Shown: positions 1-10,321, counted from the stretch's first letter. The stretch: 64,000 nucleotides of DNA from an uncultured Microbulbifer sp. (GCF_947498635.1 NZ_CANMKV010000019.1:1-64000), one strand, 5' to 3'. The notes: generated by a model from the letters alone, not told the origin. Numbers and translations are program-made.

Positions 1-299
1 GTGATCTGGCTGCCGGGCTGGTTAGGAGTACCGACCAAATTGGTCAGCTGGTTGGAGAAATTAAAGCGGAAGCCGTCGTTGTTGTCGCCATCCAACTGCC
101 CCTGGCTGTTGTAGGTGCGCAACAGGGACAAGTCCAGGCCGGAGGCCGCAACAAACTCATCCTGTTGGCGCAACACCAGGTTGCCGGTGGACGCATTCAC
201 ATAGATGGATTCACGTCCCTGCCCAAGGTTCGCCGAGCCTACGCCTGTCTTAGTGCTGTTAAACAGGCCCAGTGCTTCTCCGCTGATGACGGCGACCAT
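1..299 (-). CDS. N-terminal fragment of a large RHS/YD-type protein (partial)
   Basis: Reading the minus strand from an ATG at 299 gives an open frame that runs off the left edge (about 99 residues visible). It contains a segment like VNASTGNLVLRQQDEF followed by GLDLSLLRTYNSQG, the style of opening seen in very large RHS/YD-repeat surface or toxin-delivery proteins, where the first strands precede long YD repeats. No signal peptide is visible. The rest of the gene, including any C-terminal toxin tip, lies outside the window, so function cannot be judged. The gene is divergent from the TPR gene at 607. The family assignment rests on pattern recognition of the opening segment only. Confidence 0.6.
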   Translation of the reverse strand, partial: MVAVISGEALGLFNSTKTGVGSANLGQGRESIYVNASTGNLVLRQQDEFVAASGLDLSLLRTYNSQGQLDGDNNDGFRFNFSNQLTNLVGTPNQPGSQI

Positions 300-606
300 A
301 ATTCCCCCTAAGAAATATACTTACTAAGCTGTGCGGTAACGGGCCTTCGTATGGGCTCCGCATCAAGTTCCGCAGTTGTTTAGGTATATATCCAGAGAAT
401 TGAGGGAATCGGACAGGGGAAATTTAAAAAAACTTGAAAGTTACAACTCACAATTGCCAGCAGACGACATGACTGACCATTCAAGCCCATAGAGCCCAAC
501 GTGAGCGCATACTGAAAAGAACAAAGAAGAGAAGTTTAGCTCCGTAAGAAAGCTAGCTGCGGAGACGCATGGAAGGTAGAATGAGATCGAGTAACAGGAG
601 ATATCC
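300..606. other. Divergent intergenic region, RHS-type gene and TPR gene
   Basis: About 300 bases between two divergently read genes, so it should hold promoters for both directions. It is AT-rich around 415-435. A purine-rich ribosome-binding site (caggag) lies at about 595-600 just before the ATG at 607. I see no convincing operator or RNA gene. Confidence 0.4.
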
Positions 607-1182
607 ATGTCTTTAAGAATCAACGACGATCTTGACGCTGAAGAGCTATTCCATTGTGCACTTGAGGCAAGCAGCCTCAAGCATCACGAGAGAACCATTG
701 AACTATTGAAGCGCAGTATCGCACTTGAGGATCACCCCGCAAAACGCTTATTCCTCGCAGCAGAGCATGCCGAGATCAAATTGTACGATCGCGCTATTGA
801 AGGAATGCAAACTGCGATTGCCATGGCTCCAGAATTATGGATCGCACACTTTCAGCTAGGCCAACTCTATTTGGTGACACAAAAAATCAGTGACGCCAAG
901 AATATATGGAGCCACCTTGTTAACTCAACAAACTCTCCCAAGTACTTTCAGGACTTCGCAAAGGGGCTTCTGGCAATAGCCGATGAAGATACCGAGGGCG
1001 GTATTGAAATACTACGGAAAGGAATCACAGAGAATAGCGAAAACCCTGCACTAAATAATGATATTGAAAAGATTATTGAAGCCACAGCCAACCAGTCCCC
1101 ACATCAAGAAGAAGCTAAAGATGACAGCAACGAAAATAGCGCAGTCAATAAAATGTTACTCTCCCAGTACGGTCAAAATTAA
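607..1182 (+). CDS. TPR-repeat protein, 191 aa
   Basis: A soluble, mostly helical protein without signal peptide. Residues about 10-110 read as tandem tetratricopeptide-like helix pairs (alternating A, L and Y positions, for example the segment around WIAHFQLGQLYL), and the last 40 residues are acidic, polar and probably disordered. TPR proteins of this size usually act as scaffolds or secretion chaperones, but no specific partner can be named. The start is supported by an aggag site 5-8 bases upstream. The stop is followed 6 bases later by the next gene, so the two are very probably co-transcribed. Opposite orientation to the RHS-type gene at the left edge makes a functional link possible but unproven. 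Confidence 0.7.
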   Translation: MSLRINDDLDAEELFHCALEASSLKHHERTIELLKRSIALEDHPAKRLFLAAEHAEIKLYDRAIEGMQTAIAMAPELWIAHFQLGQLYLVTQKISDAKNIWSHLVNSTNSPKYFQDFAKGLLAIADEDTEGGIEILRKGITENSENPALNNDIEKIIEATANQSPHQEEAKDDSNENSAVNKMLLSQYGQN

Positions 1183-1188
1183 CCCATC

Positions 1189-1545
1189 ATGAAAATAGGC
1201 ACAGATCAAAATCTAACAACTCTATTAAATAAATTAAACGCCCCATCCAGAAAACAAAAAAAACACGCTACCGAGAGAAACGGGCCCAAAACCCCAAAGT
1301 CGAATTCATTAAACATCAACCAGCTTATAAGAAAAAATGTTACGGAGCTCCATAGAAATGGAGAGAATATAAAAATTTTAAAGGACGCCTTTATCAGTAC
1401 TATACTCGCTAACGAATTCGAACAGAAAATCCCCACAGAACACCTGCAAAACATGATTGTATCAGCTGTTAGCGCGATAAACTCTAACGATATGATGAAT
1501 GCTCAACTAGAAGCACTAATCCGAGATATGACAAGGGGAAATTAA
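1189..1545 (+). CDS. Hypothetical protein, 118 aa
   Basis: Not recognised. The N-terminal 45 residues are basic and low-complexity (many K, N, R, T), and the remainder looks like three to four amphipathic helices. There is no signal peptide, transmembrane segment or cysteine pair. It starts 6 bases after the TPR gene and is probably its partner in a two-gene operon; a small helical protein next to a TPR protein could be its client, but that is only an inference. Codon use is AT-rich like the upstream gene and unlike gcvP, so the pair may be acquired DNA. Confidence 0.55.
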   Translation: MKIGTDQNLTTLLNKLNAPSRKQKKHATERNGPKTPKSNSLNINQLIRKNVTELHRNGENIKILKDAFISTILANEFEQKIPTEHLQNMIVSAVSAINSNDMMNAQLEALIRDMTRGN

Positions 1546-2460
1546 TACCTCCCTGGGTGTCATACTATTAAAACCACCAAAAACAAAGCGCACCCCTAGA
1601 AACTAATAGCAAAGCAAGAATGTAAACAGCACTTTTTTATCATGGGTAACCTTATTTATTACAAGCTGACTCTTTTTGTTGCGACCAATTTAGCAGAAAT
1701 TTAAACAACCATGGAGCACCCCCCTATATTCCAGAGAAAAGCCTAAATAGCCATAGACCCAAAAATGCTTAACCTACAGTGTAACCAAACAGGAAAATTC
1801 TTGACTATTAATGAAGAAACACCTCCTTCAGCAGAAGGATATTCTTATCCTACATATAAGTAACCGCTATAGCTTCGCCCAAGGTGTTAATGATCACTTC
1901 CAGGATAGATAGCTTTCAGTGTGAACTCTACCTTTATCGCATTTCATTTATATGAGTGTTTTTTAACAAAATCCCCGATGAACTCGAAAGTCAGAATATA
2001 AAGACTCGCGCCCTCGGTGAATGAACAAGCCCCAGCTGACAATAAGATAACCCTCGCGAAGTTTCCCATAACTGCCTTTACAACCCACCTCCCCAATAGA
2101 TGACACCTCAAAACAAACACCCAAGGCCCCAGCAATACAAAATCGCCCCACCCCCCATTTCACAGGATTTAACCCACTTTTTACGCCCAAATTTAGCAGT
2201 TTCCTCGCCAAAATCCCGCAGATTGCCCACACCCGCAACGGTTGCTAAGATGCGCGCCTGCCGCTATGGCCCGGCTCCCCCACAGGCTGAGCATTCTGCC
2301 CGTGGAGCCGCTAGCAAGCCGATTTTCCCAAGCGTTACCCTCGCCTATCCGCAACTCGGAGGCCCGAGGCTTTCCACAGGAAAAGCGGTACTGAGGCCAG
2401 GTGCTATTTTTAACCGCGAGCGCACCGCGACGACTCCCTGCGACTACAGGAACGAAGTTT
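1546..2460. other. Long intergenic region upstream of gcvP
   Basis: Some 900 bases without a convincing gene. The left two thirds is AT-rich and the right third (from about 2180) is GC-rich like gcvP, so a composition boundary falls inside it. An inverted repeat (cggctcc at 2272-2278 with ggagccg at 2304-2310) could form a leader hairpin in the gcvP transcript. I looked for the conserved core of a glycine riboswitch and did not find it. Short frames on both strands here have no recognisable product. Confidence 0.4.
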
Positions 2461-5352
2461 ATGACCCAACCATCGCTGCAGCAGTTGGAACAACACGACG
2501 CCTTTATCCATCGCCATATTGGCCCCGATGCCAAGCAGGTAGAGGCCATGCTGGAAACCCTCGGAGTTGCCAGCCTCGACGAGCTGATCGAGAAAACCGT
2601 GCCCGAAGCCATTCGCAAGACCGATGAGCTGGACCTGGCCGATGCAATCAATGAAGTTGAGGCCCTCGCAGAGCTAAAAGATATTGCGGCGCGCAACAAG
2701 ATCTACCGCACCTTTATTGGTATGGGCTACCACGACACCATTACCCCCAACGTGATCCTGCGCAACGTGCTGGAGAACCCAGGTTGGTACACCGCCTACA
2801 CCCCCTACCAGCCGGAAATTGCCCAGGGCCGCCTGGAAGGCCTGCTGAACTTCCAGCAGATGATCATGGACCTCACCGGTATGGAACTGGCTAACGCCTC
2901 CATGCTGGACGAAGGCACCGCCGCTGCGGAAGCCATGGCCATGTGTAAGCGCCAGGCCAAACGCAACAAATCCAATACCTATTTTGTGGATCAGGACTGC
3001 CACCCGCAGACTGTTGCCGTAGTTAAAACCCGCGCCGAACACTTCGGCTTCGAAGTGGTTGTGGGCGATGTGGAAAAAGATATCCCCACCGAGCTGTTCG
3101 GCGCCCTGCTGCAATACCCCGGCAGCACCGGCCGCGTACGCGATCTGACCGACATTATCGCCAAGGTGCACGAAGCCAACGCCCTGGTCACCGTGGCCGC
3201 CGACCTGATGAGCCTGGTCGCCTTGCGGGCGCCGGGTGATATGGGTGCGGACGTAGTGGTTGGCTGTAACCAACGCTTCGGTATCCCGATGGGTTACGGT
3301 GGTCCCCACGCGGGCTTCTTCGCCTTCCGCGAAGCTTACAAACGCTCCGCACCGGGCCGGATTATCGGTGTCTCCGTAGACAGCAAAGGCAAGCGCGCCC
3401 TGCGCATGGCCATGCAGACCCGCGAACAACATATTCGCCGCGAGAAAGCCAACTCCAATATCTGCACTTCCCAGGTTCTGCTGGCGGTAATGAGCGCTTT
3501 CTATGGGATTTACCACGGTCCCGAAGGCCTGAAGACTATCGCCGCCCGCATCCAGCGCCTGGCAGACATTCTCGCTTCCGCCCTGCAGCGCGAAGGCTTT
3601 AATCTGGCCCACGACAGCTGGTTCGATACTCTGACAATCACCGTTGGCGCCAAGCAGGAAGAGATCTACCAGCGCGCACTGGCTGCTGAGATAAACTTGC
3701 GCAAAGTCGGTGAAGATGCCCTGGGCGTAAGCCTGAGCGAAACCGCTAGCCTGCAAGATGTGTCCGATCTGATTAATGCCTTTATCGGTACTGAGCACAG
3801 CATTGACCTGCACACTCTGGACAGTGAAATCGCTAGCAAAGGCTCCCTGGGTGTGCCCGCGCCCCTGGCGCGCGATACCGAGTTTATGACCCACCCGGTA
3901 TTCAATACTTACCACTCCGAGACCGAGATGCTGCGCTACCTCAAGTCTCTGGAAGCCAAGGATATCGCCCTGAATCACTCCATGATTCCCCTGGGCTCCT
4001 GCACCATGAAGCTGAACGCCACCGCCGAGATGATCCCGGTCACCTGGCCCGAGTTCGGCAAACTGCACCCCTTCGCACCCGTAGATCAAGCGAAAGGCTA
4101 CGCGGAAATGTTCCGCCAGTTGCAGCAGATGCTGTCCGCCTGTACCGGTTACGATGCGGTGAGCCTGCAGCCTAATGCCGGTTCCCAGGGTGAATACGCA
4201 GGCTTGGTTGCAATCAAGAAGTACTTTGAAGCGAAGGGCGAAACCCAGCGCGATATCTGCCTGATCCCCGCCTCAGCCCATGGCACCAACCCGGCTTCCG
4301 CCATGATGGTGAGCATGAAAGTGGTTGTGGTTGCCTGTGATGACAAAGGCAATGTGGATATCGCAGACCTGAAGGCCAAAATCGAAGAGCACGGCGACCG
4401 CGTTGCCGCACTGATGGTCACCTACCCGTCCACCCACGGGGTGTTCGAGGAAGGTATCCGCGAAGTTTGTGACCTGGTTCACCAGGCTGGCGGCCAGGTT
4501 TATATTGATGGCGCCAACATGAACGCCCTGATCGGCGTCGCGGCTCCGGGCCAGTTCGGTGGTGACGTATCCCACCTGAACCTGCACAAAACTTTCTGTA
4601 TTCCTCACGGTGGCGGCGGCCCCGGCATGGGTCCGATCGCTGTTGGCGAGCATCTGAAGCCCTACCTGGCAGCCCACCCGGTGACTGAAGTACCGGAAAC
4701 CAAGCTGGATAATGGCACCATCTCCGCCGCTCCCTGGGGCTCCGCCAGTATCCTGCCGATCAGCTGGATGTATATCCGTATGATGGGTAAACAGGGTATG
4801 AAGCAGGCTACCGAGATGGCGATCCTGAACGCCAACTACGTGGCCAAGAAGCTGGGTGAGCACTATTCCCTGCTCTACACCGGCACCAATGGCTTTGTAG
4901 CCCACGAGTGCCTGGTGGACCTGCGCCCGCTTAAAGAAGCCAGCGGCATCACCGAAGAGGATATCGCCAAGCGCCTGATGGACTTCGGCTTCCACTCCCC
5001 CACCATGTCCTTCCCGGTCGCCGGCACCCTGATGATCGAGCCTACCGAAAGTGAATCCAAGGGTGAGCTGGATCGCTTTATCGAAGCGATGGCAACAATT
5101 CGCCAGGAAGTGGAAGATGTAACCAGCGGTAAATACACCCCTGAGGACAACCCACTGCACAACGCCCCTCACACTCTTGAGGATGTGATGAGCGATGAAT
5201 GGAAGCACAGCTACTCCCGCGATATCGCTGCACGCCCAGCAGCCTGGTTAAAAGAGCACAAGGTGTGGCCCGCCGCTAACCGTATCGACAACGTATACGG
5301 CGATCGCAACCTGATTTGCTCCTGCCCACCGATTGAGAGCTACGCGGAGTAA
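2461..5352 (+). CDS. gcvP: Glycine dehydrogenase (decarboxylating), P-protein
   Basis: The PLP-dependent P-protein of the glycine cleavage system decarboxylates glycine and passes the aminomethyl group to lipoyl-GcvH; it acts in the cytosol. The 963-residue protein matches the usual length (about 957 in E. coli) and is the fused two-lobe form. The PLP-binding lysine is visible in [17 protein letters not shown] (about Lys710), preceded by DGANMNAL. The frame is open upstream to a GTG at 2401, but the ATG at 2461 gives the expected N-terminus ([15 protein letters not shown]) with a purine-rich ggaacgaag upstream. gcvT and gcvH are not adjacent, so the system is not one operon in this window. 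A strong terminator follows. Confidence 0.97.
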   Translation: MTQPSLQQLEQHDAFIHRHIGPDAKQVEAMLETLGVASLDELIEKTVPEAIRKTDELDLADAINEVEALAELKDIAARNKIYRTFIGMGYHDTITPNVILRNVLENPGWYTAYTPYQPEIAQGRLEGLLNFQQMIMDLTGMELANASMLDEGTAAAEAMAMCKRQAKRNKSNTYFVDQDCHPQTVAVVKTRAEHFGFEVVVGDVEKDIPTELFGALLQYPGSTGRVRDLTDIIAKVHEANALVTVAADLMSLVALRAPGDMGADVVVGCNQRFGIPMGYGGPHAGFFAFREAYKRSAPGRIIGVSVDSKGKRALRMAMQTREQHIRREKANSNICTSQVLLAVMSAFYGIYHGPEGLKTIAARIQRLADILASALQREGFNLAHDSWFDTLTITVGAKQEEIYQRALAAEINLRKVGEDALGVSLSETASLQDVSDLINAFIGTEHSIDLHTLDSEIASKGSLGVPAPLARDTEFMTHPVFNTYHSETEMLRYLKSLEAKDIALNHSMIPLGSCTMKLNATAEMIPVTWPEFGKLHPFAPVDQAKGYAEMFRQLQQMLSACTGYDAVSLQPNAGSQGEYAGLVAIKKYFEAKGETQRDICLIPASAHGTNPASAMMVSMKVVVVACDDKGNVDIADLKAKIEEHGDRVAALMVTYPSTHGVFEEGIREVCDLVHQAGGQVYIDGANMNALIGVAAPGQFGGDVSHLNLHKTFCIPHGGGGPGMGPIAVGEHLKPYLAAHPVTEVPETKLDNGTISAAPWGSASILPISWMYIRMMGKQGMKQATEMAILNANYVAKKLGEHYSLLYTGTNGFVAHECLVDLRPLKEASGITEEDIAKRLMDFGFHSPTMSFPVAGTLMIEPTESESKGELDRFIEAMATIRQEVEDVTSGKYTPEDNPLHNAPHTLEDVMSDEWKHSYSRDIAARPAAWLKEHKVWPAANRIDNVYGDRNLICSCPPIESYAE

Positions 5353-5380
5353 AATCCAGCACTCTCACCGATGGATTTAA

Positions 5381-5412
5381 AAGCGGGCTTTATGCCCGCT
5401 TTTTTTATTTTT
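5381..5412 (+). terminator. Intrinsic terminator of gcvP
   Basis: A 7-bp GC-rich stem (agcgggc / gcccgct) with a 5-base loop is followed directly by a T run, 29 bases after the gcvP stop codon. Confidence 0.9.
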
Positions 5413-5486
5413 ATTAGGCCTAATTAAACTTTGCACCACCCGCAAAGCACCCCTTTTTCCTCTCATTCAGTGGTAAGGAACACCCA

Positions 5487-5906
5487 ATGAAAAGCGGTAA
5501 ACAAAGAAGAACCGAAATTAAGCAAGCTCGGAGAAAAAGAATAGAGAAGTTAAATAAGGGAAAGATCCTTGATCAATTCAGTGGCCCCATTCCCAACTGG
5601 GCTATTGCGGTAGATAGGGCAGCTATTGTGCACCACTCTTACTACATTGACATTCCACTCTACTACTTGGATCGAGAATTCCAATGTAAAGATTGTGGCT
5701 CAGATGAAGTATGGACGGCAAAGCAACAAAAATGGTGGTATGAAATCGCCAAGGGCGACTTTGAGACCTCTGCGGTTCACTGCCGTCCCTGTAGGAAAAA
5801 GAGAAACCAATCGAAGGCAGAGCAGAAAGCTCATATGGAAGCAATGGCAAAGAAAAGGCCACACCCCAATGAGGCCTTTTTTAAAAAGGGCTTTATTAAA
5901 GAATAG
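5487..5906 (+). CDS. Zinc-ribbon domain protein, 139 aa
   Basis: A small basic protein with a probable structural zinc site: CKDC at about residues 67-70 and CRPC at about 99-102, separated by the conserved stretch VWTAKQQKWWYE. This matches the small bacterial family with a probable zinc-ribbon of the type YxDREFxCKDCG. The first 25 residues and the C-terminal 35 are rich in K and R, suggesting nucleic-acid contact, but no function is established. Start chosen at ATG 5487 with an aagga site just upstream. It sits alone between the gcvP terminator and the convergent GH18 gene. Confidence 0.8.
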   Translation: MKSGKQRRTEIKQARRKRIEKLNKGKILDQFSGPIPNWAIAVDRAAIVHHSYYIDIPLYYLDREFQCKDCGSDEVWTAKQQKWWYEIAKGDFETSAVHCRPCRKKRNQSKAEQKAHMEAMAKKRPHPNEAFFKKGFIKE

Positions 5907-5965
5907 TACAGGTGCATCCAGTAAGAACCAGAAATCACTCCTTAGGAACCGAGTATAAGGATTGT

Positions 5966-5996
5966 ATTTCGGAGTGTTTACTATCCACTCCGAAAT
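5966..5996. terminator. Hairpin between convergent genes
   Basis: An 11-bp perfect inverted repeat (atttcggagtg / cactccgaaat) with a 9-base loop lies between the end of the zinc-ribbon gene and the end of the GH18 gene. It has no strong T tract on either strand, so it may be a weak bidirectional terminator or an mRNA-end stabiliser. Confidence 0.5.
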
Positions 5997-6045
5997 AGAT
6001 TTACTACAGAGAATTAACTAAATTACAACTATCAATATTTTTGAA

Positions 6046-7377
6046 CTACTTAAGGCAATTAGGAAGCGCTGAAGTACCTGGCCATATTGTAGAAAGGTAG
6101 CTACTCGAATCTTTAGTCACATTAAATATCATAGTGCCGCCACCCAGGTTATTATTTTCATTACAGGAAGCTAACGCACTTGCAGCGGAAGCACTATTCA
6201 ATACAGTAGAAGCGCCAACACCCAACTTAGATCTATCGACCCCCAAGTTTAAGTACTTCTGAACTCGAGAGGTGCAGCTTGAGCCCAACCAATAGCTCAT
6301 CTCCCAGCCATAAGTTAGTTGATCGCCCAGCTTCTTGCCATTCCATTCAGCCTGAAAAGCATCGGTATCACTCCAAAGTGCTTTGGAAATGATTTTATTC
6401 GGCATTTTCTCTCGTAATGCACTTGTCACTTTTACCAGGGAGTCAGAATAGGTTTGACTGCACTGTGAGTACTCATCATCAATATCAATACCATCCAGCC
6501 CATATTGATCGACTGCATCTTTCAACTGCTGAGCAAAGCCATCTGTGGATTGCTCATCGGCAAAACAAGACCAACCAGCATTTTGATGATTTCCGAGAAC
6601 GCTGAGTACCACTTTCGTACCCTTGGCTTGCAAATTTTGTACCGTACTCAAATTGTTATTGAGTAAGTCTGAAACTTGGTCATTAAAATGTAGAACAGCT
6701 TTCTGGCCATCGTAATTAATATTTGCCGCGAAGATCACAGCTATATCAAATAACTGGCTGCCATCACTCTCTGTAAAGCAGCCTGCATTGCCCAGGTTAT
6801 TACTATTAACCTCTACGTAAGCAACTTTGGGAGCGGATCCACTTTCCTGAGGAGTATCAGATTTACACAGTGTTGAGCCCAGCTCACGTATTTCATTCTT
6901 GCGTGAACCACACCCATACCCACTGCCATCCATGGAGGCATTATCGGCAAGGTTTGCAATTTCCCAGTCTCCCAGAACAGAGCACAGCTCATCTTTATAA
7001 ATTTGTGCCTCAAGATAGGTAACTGGGCCGGCATCCGACGAACAACTGCTTCCACTAACAACATGTGGTGCTGAAGGTTCAGATTTACATAATGTCTTGG
7101 ACATTTGGCGACTTTCATTATCCGTCAATTGGCAATTGTCCCCCAGGCGCTCTATTGAGGCCCCTCCAGATAGACCGGCCAGATCACCGCTATTGACAAG
7201 ATCACAAAACTCATCAGGATAATTAAGCACTTCAGAATACCCTACTGTTGTAGCGTCCGAGGGACATACGTCTGAATTGACTACTTCAATATCCGCATAT
7301 GCACCAGCTTGTAATAGAAAGGTGGCACAAGCAGCTTGCATTGCTCTACGTGTCGGTTGCTTCATATCTATGCTCAT
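6046..7377 (-). CDS. Secreted Endo H-type endo-beta-N-acetylglucosaminidase (GH18)
   Basis: Predicted to cleave the chitobiose core of high-mannose or hybrid N-glycans between the two GlcNAc residues. The GH18 motif DxxDxDxE is seen as DGIDIDDE (Asp295, Asp298, Asp300; catalytic Glu302), followed by EYSQCSQ and ALREKMPNKIIS, which resemble Streptomyces Endo H. An N-terminal signal peptide ends near residue 28. Between signal and catalytic domain lie two tandem modules (about 38-97 and 112-171), each with four cysteines at identical spacing (C-x19-C-x23-C-x14-C); I do not recognise this module. The gene is downstream of a TonB-dependent receptor on the same strand, 101 bases away, supporting a glycan-scavenging role. 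A chitinase-like activity is the alternative, but the DIDDE form favours Endo H. Confidence 0.82.
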   Translation of the reverse strand: MSIDMKQPTRRAMQAACATFLLQAGAYADIEVVNSDVCPSDATTVGYSEVLNYPDEFCDLVNSGDLAGLSGGASIERLGDNCQLTDNESRQMSKTLCKSEPSAPHVVSGSSCSSDAGPVTYLEAQIYKDELCSVLGDWEIANLADNASMDGSGYGCGSRKNEIRELGSTLCKSDTPQESGSAPKVAYVEVNSNNLGNAGCFTESDGSQLFDIAVIFAANINYDGQKAVLHFNDQVSDLLNNNLSTVQNLQAKGTKVVLSVLGNHQNAGWSCFADEQSTDGFAQQLKDAVDQYGLDGIDIDDEYSQCSQTYSDSLVKVTSALREKMPNKIISKALWSDTDAFQAEWNGKKLGDQLTYGWEMSYWLGSSCTSRVQKYLNLGVDRSKLGVGASTVLNSASAASALASCNENNNLGGGTMIFNVTKDSSSYLSTIWPGTSALPNCLK

Positions 7378-7478
7378 TTCTTATTATGTAGTTATATGAA
7401 TTTTATAATCTAACAACTATAGTCAAAAAAATGGTGTAGAGCTTACGCTCTACACCCAACACTACGATCAATGAGGTG

Positions 7479-10286
7479 TTAGAATTTATAGTTTGCGCCA
7501 ATATACAATCGGCGCCCAGAATAGTTGTTGTATGTCATCCGATTTTCCTGTTTCCAATATCCCTCCGCCACTTCTTCAGTTAAATTGATAATAGAGGCAG
7601 AGATATTAAAGTTATCAGTGAAGGTATAAGTTGCATTCAGATCCAACTGTCCGTAGTCCTTATCGTATACCGCATACCCACGATGTAAACTTGTAACCCT
7701 GTCATCCACCCAATTATAGGAGGCACGAACACCGAAATTTTCATTCTCATAAAATGCAGATAAATTATATTGGTGTCTCGCGGTACCAGGTATCTCAGCT
7801 TCGATTGACTCATTAGCAAGGATGATGGTGGAAGTGCCGGTATCGGTAAATGTATAGTTGGCCATAAGACCGAAGCCACTTTCGAAAGCATGCTGGGCAA
7901 ACAACTCCCCCCCTCTAGAAGTTGCGTTTCCTCCCCCTATCTGCCCCTTCATTTCCACTTCAATAGGGCCATTACAACAATCGTGCTCACGCTCAACAAT
8001 TTCAGTTACTTGGATTGGCAGATTGTCGATATCTTTGTCAAATAAAGTTACACCCAATGCAGAACCATCGGCGTAATACCACTCTAGGCCAAGGTCGAAC
8101 TGCTTGGAGATCATTGCCGCCAGATCCGTATTCGCAAAGAAGCCACTTCCTCGCCCCGTCCACTCATCCGGAGAAACAATATGCACTGGTGGACCATAAG
8201 TTTCAGCCTGCCCCAGATAAGCGTAACTCACCCTTGACATGGCTTTAGAGGCTGTAAATCGTATTACCAGATCACCAGTTAAATCCCAAGCAACATTCAA
8301 ACTTGGCAGAAATTCTTTTGTGGTATTGCTGCGTGAGTTAGCAATAACTTCATCCGATTCCATTCCGGTAATATCATCATACGTTTCCGTAGATAATTTT
8401 GTGCTGACATAGCGAACCCCCAAGTTTCCGCGGAAGTCTCGCCATATAAAATCTGCTTGGGCATAGGTTGAGAATATTTCCTCATCAATTGTATAGGTGC
8501 CAGATAGTACTGGCATAACAGTGAGGTTGAAGTTTCCACGCACATAGTCCATCAAGGCATCGGTATCAAATGCCAGGAAATCAATTGCACCTGTATTACC
8601 AGCACTATTATCAACTACCTTATCACTAATTAAAGTTGAAGTATCTGGATGGTAATCAGGATTGTGGAACCATTGATCGCCAGATAACCAACCCCGGTAA
8701 CCGCCATTATCATCAGTCTCGTCATCCCAGCGATAGATATCTCTATAGGATCTAGCCTCATGATCCCGATACTTTGTACCCACATAAAACTTATTAACAA
8801 TTCCCCAGTTAGTATCAAATGCCAAATCTAGCTGATAGTAACTTTCTTCATCGCTATTTTCCGTAGCATCTGAGCCAAACCAGTCATAATAGGGATAAGC
8901 TTCAGTATCTTTAGTGAGATCTGTGGAAACTTCATAACTCGGCTTACCATCTGCAATTGACCAAAGCCAGCTATCCACGGAACCATAACGAGCATCCATA
9001 TTAGCGTATGTGAGTTCAGAAGTTCCTCCCTCAGCTTCTGTATGCCCAACATTTATAGCCGCGGTATAAAAATCCCCCTCATAGATAACTTCAAAATCAT
9101 AAGTATTAGATTCCGATTCACCCTTGCGGGTATAGCCTGTCAGCTGAGGAGACATCAAACCACGGTATACGTCTACACCGCCATTTACATCTCCATCGCC
9201 CCAGTTATTTTCATTAAGGTCGCCATTGTCATTAAAACCATAGGTGACGACTGTATCTCCATCCACTTCAATGCCATAGTATGCATCGTCATGATCATTC
9301 CATTCCGCAAATGTCAGGCTTTGAGTATTAGTGTCATAACCAAGCTTGGAACCGAAATAAGCAAAACCAAACTCCAGGCGTTCAGTGGGGCGCCACTGTG
9401 CGGCAAGCTGGTATCCATCACGGGTTCGGTCTTCCTTAGAGTTGTGAATACTTACCTGCGTGGGCGCCCAAACATCGTTGAAAACTTCTTCTGTGGTCTG
9501 ATCAACAAGAGCTGACAAATCTGCATTTTCATCCGTATCTGAGTGTAAACGCCAGCCACTTGCATAATTGGTAACTCCGGTTACGCCACGGTCCTGACTG
9601 GTATACCCCACTAAAACACCAAAAGTATCGCTCTCATTTTTCCAGGAGTAGAAAGCATTATATTGTGGGTCCCACTCTTCGGTAGTATCTGAATAAGTCG
9701 CCTCTGTGGTGATTACACCTTGTCCAGCATCAAGATCAAGAGGTTTGTGGCTATGTAGGATAACGGTACCACCGACACCACCTTCATCAATTCTTGCCTC
9801 GGGGCTTTTATAAACCTCTGCCCTACTGATCATACTGGAGGGAAGCAATAAGTAGTTAAAATTTCTAGAGGGGGCTCCGCTACCGGAAGTGGCAATGTAA
9901 TTTCCATTTAACTGGGTAAGAGTCCACTCTGAGCTAGTTCCTCGAATACTAACCGTGCTACCTTCACCACCACTGCGATCGATAGTGACACCTGGCACAC
10001 GCTGGAGAGAATCAGCTACATTCTTGTCGGGGAACTTACCAATATCTTCTGCAGTAATAGCATCTACTACAGCAAGGGAATCCCGTTTGATTTCAAGGTT
10101 TCTGGTAGCACTCTCAAGAATTCCAATGACTTGAACTTCTTCAATTCTCTCATCAGAATCGGAAGTATCCTCCGCGATCGCCATGCTACTTACAACCAGC
10201 GTGATAGCTGCAACCATAGACTTCTGCGTGAAACCTCTACTCCAGGTATTAACCATTTCTCGGCTATTCTTCTTCATTATTTTCAT
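7479..10286 (-). CDS. TonB-dependent receptor (TIGR01782-like)
   Basis: Outer-membrane active transporter, about 935 residues. A signal peptide is visible (ending near AIAEDT), then a TonB-box-like segment (EEVQVIG), a plug domain (FPDKNVADSLQRVPGV, IDRSGGEGSTVSIRG, and RIDEGGVGGTV) and a long beta barrel ending in an aromatic C-terminus (YIGANYKF). The wording of the plug is typical of the Xanthomonas/Caulobacter carbohydrate-receptor group. I chose ATG 10286 with ggga 4 bases upstream; an in-frame GTG at 10316 has no ribosome-binding site. It is flanked by a PAS-AraC regulator and an Endo H-like enzyme, so the ligand is probably an N-glycan fragment (inference). A terminator-like hairpin lies in its leader. 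Confidence 0.9.
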   Translation of the reverse strand: MKIMKKNSREMVNTWSRGFTQKSMVAAITLVVSSMAIAEDTSDSDERIEEVQVIGILESATRNLEIKRDSLAVVDAITAEDIGKFPDKNVADSLQRVPGVTIDRSGGEGSTVSIRGTSSEWTLTQLNGNYIATSGSGAPSRNFNYLLLPSSMISRAEVYKSPEARIDEGGVGGTVILHSHKPLDLDAGQGVITTEATYSDTTEEWDPQYNAFYSWKNESDTFGVLVGYTSQDRGVTGVTNYASGWRLHSDTDENADLSALVDQTTEEVFNDVWAPTQVSIHNSKEDRTRDGYQLAAQWRPTERLEFGFAYFGSKLGYDTNTQSLTFAEWNDHDDAYYGIEVDGDTVVTYGFNDNGDLNENNWGDGDVNGGVDVYRGLMSPQLTGYTRKGESESNTYDFEVIYEGDFYTAAINVGHTEAEGGTSELTYANMDARYGSVDSWLWSIADGKPSYEVSTDLTKDTEAYPYYDWFGSDATENSDEESYYQLDLAFDTNWGIVNKFYVGTKYRDHEARSYRDIYRWDDETDDNGGYRGWLSGDQWFHNPDYHPDTSTLISDKVVDNSAGNTGAIDFLAFDTDALMDYVRGNFNLTVMPVLSGTYTIDEEIFSTYAQADFIWRDFRGNLGVRYVSTKLSTETYDDITGMESDEVIANSRSNTTKEFLPSLNVAWDLTGDLVIRFTASKAMSRVSYAYLGQAETYGPPVHIVSPDEWTGRGSGFFANTDLAAMISKQFDLGLEWYYADGSALGVTLFDKDIDNLPIQVTEIVEREHDCCNGPIEVEMKGQIGGGNATSRGGELFAQHAFESGFGLMANYTFTDTGTSTIILANESIEAEIPGTARHQYNLSAFYENENFGVRASYNWVDDRVTSLHRGYAVYDKDYGQLDLNATYTFTDNFNISASIINLTEEVAEGYWKQENRMTYNNYSGRRLYIGANYKF

Positions 10287-10321
10287 AGCATCCCAACTTT
10301 GTTTTCTTTCTCTCACTGGTT

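Noticed and set aside
2180..2460. Possible glycine riboswitch before gcvP
   Set aside because: Conserved core elements of the aptamer could not be found on the plus strand; only a simple inverted repeat is visible.
2674..4089. 471-residue open frame antisense to gcvP
   Set aside because: A shadow of the highly biased gcvP codons, with no recognisable domain or ribosome-binding site; gcvP itself is certain.
5853..5885. Hairpin plus T run (aaaaggcc / ggcctttt) resembling a terminator
   Set aside because: It lies inside the last codons of the zinc-ribbon gene, whose frame continues through it; it might act as an early terminator but cannot be called as one from sequence alone.
7907..7913. Seven-C run in the TonB receptor and another in pepQ (13196-13202)
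   Set aside because: Runs of seven appear in housekeeping genes as normal Gly-Gly or Pro-Pro coding, so I set the threshold for possible slippage tracts at eight.
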